Shown piece by piece: positions 57,042 through 64,000 of a stretch of 64,000 nucleotides of DNA (position 1 is its first letter; every line of letters begins with the position of its first letter). Source of the stretch: Rhodocollybia butyracea (Eukaryota > Basidiomycota > Agaricomycetes > Agaricales > Omphalotaceae); NCBI GenBank assembly GCA_015501585.1, contig JADNRY010000091.1:62001-126000 (forward strand), read 5' to 3'. The notes beneath the pieces are model-generated. The model was not told the origin of the DNA and ran no database searches. It saw nothing but the letters and a program-made list of their open reading frames with translations. Position numbers and translations under genes: made by a program.

Positions 57042-60000
57042 ATGGTCTCCGTCCCACAAACTGTTCTCCCACTACAACCATCCTCACTCCCTATCCACCG
57101 CTACTCCCGCCGCCAGGCTGGCCAAGCAGCCCACGTACTCGCTGACCTGGACATCGACAAGTTCGGAATCGCGATCTCCCAAACTGATGACGGCACAATC
57201 GACCATATTGCCTTTGCCACTCCGAGCGCAGTGTACCTTATAGACGCGTGCATGAGCGATGCTAGAGATAATGGCGGCTTAGACGCGTGGTTTAAAGCAC
57301 TGCTAGGATCCACGACGACTGTGTTAGCAGGATTTGGGATGCCTCGGATCGCGCTGCGTCTTCACCATCACCTACGGTATCATGTTCGTGGTATCGATTT
57401 GTCTACTCTGTTTACGACCAACGGGACTGCGTGGCTGCCGTCCAAGGTTGTCCAGAAGATATGTTTTCTTGGGAATACTTTTTCAGTGGACTCCCTTTGG
57501 CATGAGAATGATCAGAAGGCATCCGTTGAGAAGCTATGTCTTCGAGCGTGGATCTCCGCAAAGTAAGTTCACAAGCTTTGTTCGTGTTGATGAATTCTGA
57601 GAGAGACCCCACCTTTCGTAGAGTCATTACTTCCGACGCGTGTTATACTTCAATGCAAACTGTACGAAAGGTGGATACTCGTCATATCAGGAAAGATGTA
57701 TGTAATCTCGTCGAAATCTTATCCCCTCCTTTTTTATTCTTATTCATTGGTTTAATCAATTATCAGATCCTCCTCTGTCTCGGCACTCTTCTCCGTCAAA
57801 ACGATATCATCGCTAGAGCTAACCCGCGAGTCACCACCAACGAATACGAGTCATTTACCCTACACAAAGACGGCAACATGGCCCTGCACAATTCGCGCTT
57901 CAAAACTCGTGTCCGCGTCAGTAATCAGGTAACATATCTCTCCCTTTGATACGAAGTTACCAAGTAAAGCCCACCACTGATATATCTCGTACCCTAGTCC
58001 TATGTCGAGGTCACCAGCAAAGACGGCACCACCCACAAAGGTAACGCTGTTAAGGCTCACGGGAGGACCACAATGGTCCAATTCCAGAAAACACTAGGGG
58101 ACAAGCTGGAATCTGTGCGCGTCGTCGGTTTGGATCAACCCACCACCTCGGAACAGGCCCGCGATGCGTTTCTGCTGAGGATACTCCAAGATCAGGATAA
58201 ACTCCTTGATTCAGAGTTTGTACGATACATCTGGTTTCCAAACAGGGAAGATACTGCGCTTTTGGACGATCGCTCGGCGCTGTCTCTCAACAGCTCTTTG
58301 ACGACGTATGTTATGCATCTTAATAATTCGCAGCGAAACGTTGTCGCCGCGATGGTATCCCATGATCCCATAATCGTTGTTCACGGTGAGTTCACCCCAG
58401 CGATCGCTTTTTTTAGGTTTTAGGTTTGTCTTATCGTATCGCATATACATTTTTAGGACCACCGGGTACCGGCAAGACCACGACTATATCCTCCGCTGCC
58501 GAAATATGGTCTAAGGTATACTCAAACCCGGTGTGGATCATCGGCCATTCCAATGTTTCCGTCAAGAACATAGCTGAGAAGCTCGTGAAGCAAAAAGTGG
58601 ACTTCAAGCTCATTGTGTCGAAAGAGTTTTATGTAGAATGGTACGTTGTAACGTTGTTAACACTTCCCCCTCCCCCTTAAAACAACCTTATTTCGTCCCA
58701 TGATTCCATGGTGTTGTAATGGGTGACTGAGTTGTACTTAAACCGACGTGTAGGCACGAACATATCTATCACGAGATAGAAGGGCGATTAATCCGTACAG
58801 ACGAGCTACCTCAAGACTCAGTTGGATTGAGTCGGGTTATTGGGAGTTCCCGAGTTATATTGTCGACGCTTGGGCTTCTTTCGAATCCTGCACTTGATAA
58901 TAATGGGACGTTCAAGATTGTACCGTTTGAGCGAGTCGTTGTAGATGAGGCATCGCAGGTACGTTACCTCCGTTCGTTGGTAAGACCAAGCATCTAAGAT
59001 CACCTTTTTCAAGATAAACGTTTTTGAATTCATGGTACTAAGTGGCGTCCACCTGCTCCTCGACCCCAACTAACCCGGAATCCTTGCCCGTAGCACATCT
59101 TTCACAAATTTAGAAAATCACTAGTAAAGCTGTGCTTTTTCGGAGATCCTAAACAACGTGAGCTTCCTTTCGAAGTTCCTCTTCCTTCAAATACTCATTC
59201 ATTTCTCATTCTCTGTTTCTAGTACCGCCCTTTGGTCAGGAAAAAGCGAAAACGTTGCAGAGCATTTTCGAGGTTGAGCATTTGAAGAAAACTAGCTACT
59301 TTTTGAACGTCCAATGTAAGTAAGGCTTTTCAAAAGCGTATCTTTCTATCTCGATTGTTCCCACCCTTCCGACTCTTCAATCGTCTAACAATACTTATAT
59401 TATCTGGATACTTAGATCGCATGCCGGTGCCCCTTGGAAGCTTCATCTCATCACATATATACGACGGACGATTGACCTCGGACCATACCATCAAGCAACT
59501 CTCTTGTATCCGTTTTGTCGACACGCCCCGGGGAGCAGAGGAAAAAAGCGGGTTTAGCTGGATAGTGAGTGTTTTCTTTCATGGAAGTTGCGTCGACACG
59601 ACTGAATGTAATATCTGATAATCATCTACTTAGAATGAAGGTGAAACTAAAACCATCGTGGACCTCGTACGAAATTACTATCGAAACGCGTCATTTTGTA
59701 TCATCACTCCGTATGATGCCCAACGAGCTGCGATTGAAAGGGCGTTGAAAGCTGAAGGGCTTCCATGGGAGAATGTGTTTAATGTGGATAGTTTTCAAGG
59801 TTAGAGATTATTATGTATACCCTTTTATAATCTGCTCCACATCGACTAACTTTCGCCATACTTAACTATCTAGGGAACGAGCGTGACTATGTCCTCATCT
59901 CCGTCGTGCGCTCCGCCCACGTTGGATTCCTGCATTCGCGACAGCGTATGAACGTCATGCTTACCCGATGTCGTCAAGGAATGGTCATCGTATCCAGCAA

Positions 60001-60679
60001 ATCATTCCTCGAGGGTGTCGCGCGCGATACGCTTATTGGGAAGCTTTCAGCGTATTGGAATAGGATCGAGGGGTGCTCTTCGTGGGTTGGTTCTGCAGAT
60101 ATCATGAACTCAAGAGTGCATCTTCCCAGTGTTGTCGGAAAGAATGCGGATCCTGTGGCAGCGGCGGCGGTGTCATATAGAACTTGGGAATCCTTAGCAC
60201 AATATAGTGCGCCTCAACCATCGAAACGGTTCGATGTGAGCAAGCTGTTCAAAAAGCCTTTGCAACCCCATGCCCACACTCCTGCTCGTACTTGTACTCC
60301 TGATTCTCCTCGACCACGCCCTGCCTCCATCTTGGTAACCCCTCCTCCTCTGCTGAATCATAGCCACTTCCCCGCTCTCTCAGATATAACAAATGTCGTG
60401 CCCAAGGGTTCCAACTCATACGATAATGCCCGTACAAATGTGTCATGGGCAACCACTACTGCTATAAAGCCTCGCAAAGCCAACGTTTCTACTTCTCCCT
60501 TTCTTCATAATCGGTTTGCTGCGTTTCGCTTGCAGACTGCGCAGAAGCCAAAAGCGCAGGTATCGCGAGCCCTGGAGAACGTCAAATCCCCTGTTGCTCA
60601 GTCCGTATTGTCTCCATCCAAGAGCTTACCGCCAAGTGGAGATGGTTGGATAAAGGTGCAAAGAAGGCGAAGGCGATGA
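57042..60679 (+). CDS. Exonuclease-like domain plus SF1 (Upf1/DNA2-like) helicase, 12 exons
   Basis: Exons 57042-57562, 57622-57697, 57767-57928, 57998-58385, 58457-58640, 58754-58958, 59014-59034, 59094-59157, 59223-59315, 59416-59564, 59634-59799 and 59874-60679 give one open frame of 944 residues; every junction keeps phase. Residues of about 1-170 resemble an RNase H-fold 3'-5' exonuclease domain (ADLDIDKFGIAIS, AVYLIDA, IDLSTLF), though its acidic residues are not clearly all present. The helicase has motif I GPPGTGKTTT, motif II VVVDEASQ, motif III FFGDPKQLPPFG, motif IV-like FLNVQYRMPVPLG, motif V VDSFQGNERDYV and motif VI NVMLTRCRQGMVIV, typical of superfamily 1B RNA/DNA helicases. 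The last 200 residues are a disordered Pro, Ser, Lys-rich tail ending in a basic run. ATP-driven nucleic acid unwinding or RNA quality control is likely. Two broken copies lie at 46.9 and 63.1 kb. Confidence 0.9.
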
Positions 60680-60966
60680 GAGTCGAGTCTATGTAAGAAT
60701 CAAGACTTTGCAGGGTCACTGGCTAGCACAGGTTGTTTCGTCCCAATACTCGGTACCTATTTGTTTTGTTCTTGCGCCAATTTTGTGGTAGCACTTTTAA
60801 TTAGTATACTTAGACAAAATCCTCAGCATACTGGTCTACCTATTACTGCCGACGAGTCGACGCATTCAGTCCGGTCGAGCTGTGGGCACGGTCATCGGAG
60901 AATGAAATAAGTGGTGACGAGGGCCAACAGTTTTTGGAACCGCGAAATTGAAATGATCATAGCCTT
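60680..60966. other. Intergenic
   Basis: 3' flank of the helicase gene and 5' flank of gene B; no gene seen. Confidence 0.4.
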
Positions 60967-60974
60967 TATAAAAA
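60967..60974 (+). promoter_or_regulatory. TATA box of secreted-protein gene B
   Basis: TATAAAAA, 103 nt upstream of the ATG, in a context related to those of gene A (48,109) and its truncated copy (51,441). Confidence 0.65.
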
Positions 60975-61076
60975 GCAACGTGGGGATGAAAATATTTCAC
61001 TGCCAGTTCAGTCTCCCCTCCACTTGAACACAGTTTGCTGGTCAAGCTGCACTCCTTGCCATATTGCTTCTCGAAA

Positions 61077-62214
61077 ATGCACGCTATTCTTCTTCTCTTT
61101 ACACTCATGTCTGGCTTCATCCTTGCTGTGTTCCCTGTGCCAGTGCCAGCAGGACCCTCAGAGGCTATACAGAGCCTCTCGCCGCGTACCTCCCGTGTAA
61201 GTACTTGCCTGTATTTTGCTACTATACTAAGATACCCACCTATTACCAGTCAATTCCTATTGTTAACTTTATTAACGACGAAGGCCATAACTTGGGCACC
61301 GACCCAACTCGGTTTGGTAAAGGACCAACTGAAACATATCTTAGGGCAGCGCTAAATAAAGCTTTCGGATGGGCGGATACCACGGAAATACAATTCAGAG
61401 GCTCATATTCACGGTCGGAGGGTCGGTCATGGCGTTATATCATAGTCACTGGAGTAGATGATAAGTGTACGGAGAGTCAGCCATGTTATGGGTGGTTAGC
61501 AAGGGGTTGTGAGTACTCGCTCCTGAATCTGGTTTTTCATGCATTCCTCATAGCTTTGCTAGATTCAGTTGCGAGCGATCTCAAAAAGGGTAGGAAGCAT
61601 GGCGCCTGGTATGCTGGCATTGCAGTAGGCGAGCCACGCCGAGGCCAGTTTGAAGCCATTATGGGACAACCTGCGACTTGGAGGCTGGCACTCGCAATGA
61701 AATCGATGCTACAAACGGAATGGAACCAGCTTTCGAAGGAGTTTGTGGGACACTTTATGGTTCCGACCATGGCCTTCACCAATATCAATGGTGAACTGTT
61801 AAGCGGTCAAGAGGTACCAGACTCCTCCCTCACTGGACAGATCAATCAAGTTTTAAAAGTGGAAAATTACGAAATAACCTACCACGCATATTCCCTGCAA
61901 ACGAATTCTTTTTTCCAGTTCGTCAGAGTGTCCATCTGTACAACTGTGAATCCTTGTTTTGGGTTTATAAAGCAACTTGATATAAGTGAGTACTTGTTCC
62001 ATAATCTGGTTTTATTTGTGTTCCTGATATATGCACAAAAGCCTTACATCATGACAAAAGACACATCTTCATTGTACGGCCGAGAGTCCCTCGCCCATGG
62101 AACCTCAATCGGTTTGATCTTGTTGGGTTCTATCCTTCTGACATGAGTGAGGGATGGAGAAAGGGGACTATGGCCATGTTGGAAAAGGAATTTCGACCCA
62201 CGCATTTCGATTAA
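61077..62214 (+). CDS. Secreted protein of unknown function, family member B
   Basis: Exons 61077-61196, 61250-61508, 61563-61985 and 62042-62214 (introns of 53, 54 and 56 nt, at the same positions and phases as in gene A) encode 324 residues. The signal peptide is MHAILLLFTLMSGFILAVFP, then PVPAG as in A. Shared mature blocks are LNKAFGW, CYGWLARG, WYAGIAVGEPRRGQFEAIMG, HFMVPTMAFTNINGE, YSLQTNSFF and, after intron 3, HHDKRHIFIV and FDLVGFYPSDMS. The conserved intron map and open frames show that both A and B are maintained genes rather than relics. The family is not recognised. The region between 61,500 and 61,600 is shorter than in A. Confidence 0.75.
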
Positions 62215-63130
62215 TAGGACAAGGTCATATGTAATGTGCTCGTTGTGCGACCAAGCTTGTCTGAGATACATAAATGGAGTATTGTTGATAGTGTTGAGAA
62301 GTTTATACCACGGAGCTCCGACGAACTAATTGTATAGCTCAACTGAAACTCAGAAGATCCACGTTCAAGGAAGAAGCGGCTTTGACTTCAGGAACGAAGA
62401 GGTGAGTTTTGCTTATACGGGTAGGTGGCCTTTCCTGTCGTTGAACAAACAAAAGGCAAATTAGCTTGATTTGGAGATTCTCAAGAGAGCTAGAGAGTGT
62501 ACCGGCACCGAGAGTTTGACAATATAAGTGACTGGGGTTGTGAGCTCGAGCAAAGCTCGAGTGATAGAAGATCGTGACGAGAAGTAGGCGGACCGTGCGG
62601 GGGAAGAGTCATGCACATACTCGAGTTCTCATTGACATCACCTAGCGGATCCAGTTCACGTACTTTCAAGTTTCCCTGTCGTCCGAGCTTGCTGTCGTCC
62701 GTAAAATCCAAGCAAATTCATCAAATCAAAGTTAGCCACGAACTAACAAGCGCCAGAAATAATTGCTCATGATCACGTGAACTAAGTTTAGCGCTTATGA
62801 TTACTTTGTTCGTCTACTACATAGTACCTTTGAACTCATCTCCTCAGGACTCGAACTACGACCTGCGTCATTGACAACTTTACATACAACTGACGTCAGT
62901 TCTAGGCCTAAAGCTGTTTACCACTGTCAACACCCGGAACGGAGTAACGTCTGGGGCTCGCCTTGTCGGATTGACCAATGTCAAGAGGTGAGTACTTCTC
63001 AACCTAGTATTGGCATCTCCACTGATCTTCATGAACTCTATGTCAGGATCTTGCACCGCGCCACCAGAAACTCCTCTTTGTGTTGCTCCATGCGGTATAT
63101 CTGATGTGTGCACGCATTGTCCATACATTG
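62215..63130. other. No gene seen
   Basis: Spacer between gene B and the third helicase copy. Small frames only. Confidence 0.4.
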
Positions 63131-64000
63131 AGTGGATGAATTCTTAGAGAGACCCACCTTTTTGTAGAGTCATCACTTCCCCAGCATGTCATGCCTCCGT
63201 GTTATGCCTCAATGCAAACTGTACGAAAGGTGGATACTCATCATATCAGGAAAGACGTAAGTAATCTCGTTGAAAACCTTGTCCTTTCCCTTTTTCATTA
63301 TTATTCTTATTCGTGGGCTCCAACAGATACTCCTATGTATTGGAACTCTAGTCCGTCAGAACGATATCATCGCTAGGGCGAACCCAAGAGTCACCACGAA
63401 CGAATACGAGACGTTTACTGTTGATAAGGAAGGCAATATGGCCCTGCACAATTCGCGCTTCAAAACTCGTGTCCGCATCAGTAATCAGGTGTGTCTGCCA
63501 TTGATACGAAGTAAAGGCCACCGCTGATGTATCTACCACTTTCCGAGGTAGTGGGTTGGTCCAGGCCAGTGACGCGAGCAGATTTCAACTTGTCCCTCAG
63601 TGTTTTCTGGAATTGAACCGTTGTGGTCCTCCCGTGAACCTTGACAGCGTTGCCTTGCTGGTGACCTTCCAGGATCAAGATAAACTCCTTGATAGATTTC
63701 GTACAATATATTTGGCCCCCGAACAAGGATGATACTCTGCTCTTGAATGACCGCTTGACAACGCCCTCTTGCATCACCTCTTTACCAACGTACATCACAC
63801 ATCTGAACAACTCGCAGCGTAACATCGTCGCTGCGATGGTATCTCATAATCTTATAGTCATTGTTCACAGTGAGTTCGCGCCAGCGACGCTATTTTAGTT
63901 TTGTCTTATCATACATTTTTAGGACCACCGGGTCCTGGCAAGACCACGACTATATCTGCCGCTGCTGAAATATGCTCCAAAGTATACTCGGCCATTAGAA
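63131..64000 (+). pseudogene. Exonuclease-like/helicase gene, third copy with internal inversion (continues past window)
   Basis: Matches exons 2-5 of the intact gene: ATGCAAACTGTACGAAAGG, ATCATCGCTAGGGCGAACCC, CTGCACAATTCGCGCTTC, CTCGCAGCGTAACATCG and the Walker A codons of GPPGPGKTTT near 63,925-63,955. The first exon is absent. The part corresponding to the start of exon 4 (about 63,541-63,666) is in reverse orientation, so the gene is broken. It runs off the right edge. Confidence 0.85.

Overview
The window looks like a repeat-rich stretch of a filamentous basidiomycete (Agaricomycetes) genome. Introns are short (about 46-66 nt, GTRNGT donors, YAG acceptors). A DUF6536-type membrane protein, an indoleamine 2,3-dioxygenase (IDO) family, a NACHT-ankyrin receptor and an exonuclease-like/SF1 helicase are all typical of mushroom-forming fungi and their relatives. 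I do not assign a genus. There is no rRNA, tRNA or CRISPR array that I can support.

Layout. 0-8 kb: a six-exon coiled-coil gene on the minus strand, an LTR fused to the 3' end of a Ty1/copia element, a TA-flanked foldback element (5.0-5.7 kb) and a Harbinger-like MITE (6.6-7.0 kb). 8.5-11.1 kb: a TATA-driven gene for a small secreted protein whose tail is built from symmetric mini-exons. 11.9-14.7 kb: two broken IDO relics. 16.5-18.1 kb: decayed coding-like DNA with a row of CArG-type boxes. 19.3-23.1 kb: a five-exon NACHT-ankyrin receptor (fungal NLR) with 21 nearly identical 99-bp ankyrin repeats and one frameshift. 24.9-32.4 kb: nested mobile DNA, namely a solo LTR, a large inverted-repeat element with a second TA foldback element inside it, and the gag gene of an LTR element. 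33.0-42.8 kb: a degenerate Ty3/gypsy element with gag, RT/RNase H and an additional ORF in the env position, bounded by a polypurine tract and a 3' LTR.

43-64 kb is built from repeatedly copied gene blocks. It holds an IDO gene and fragments of it, an intact 12-exon exonuclease-like/helicase gene plus two fragments, two intact paralogues of an unrecognised secreted protein plus one truncated copy, a secreted kinase-like protein, and a DUF6536 membrane protein plus a 3' relic. The IDO gene (minus) and helicase gene (plus) sit head to head, and this pair recurs, so the block was probably duplicated as a unit and then decayed unevenly.

The most unusual signal is in the 33-42.8 kb gypsy element. 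Its coding DNA is tiled, roughly every 20-40 nt, with short perfect inverted repeats (arms 5-11 nt, loops mostly 3-10 nt). This runs through gag, RT and the extra ORF, but not through the DNA that interrupts it or through the other genes of the window. Several near-perfect pairs are G-T on the sense strand, which fits folding of the sense RNA. A second notable signal is two TA-flanked foldback elements, otherwise diverged, that share the same central hairpin core.
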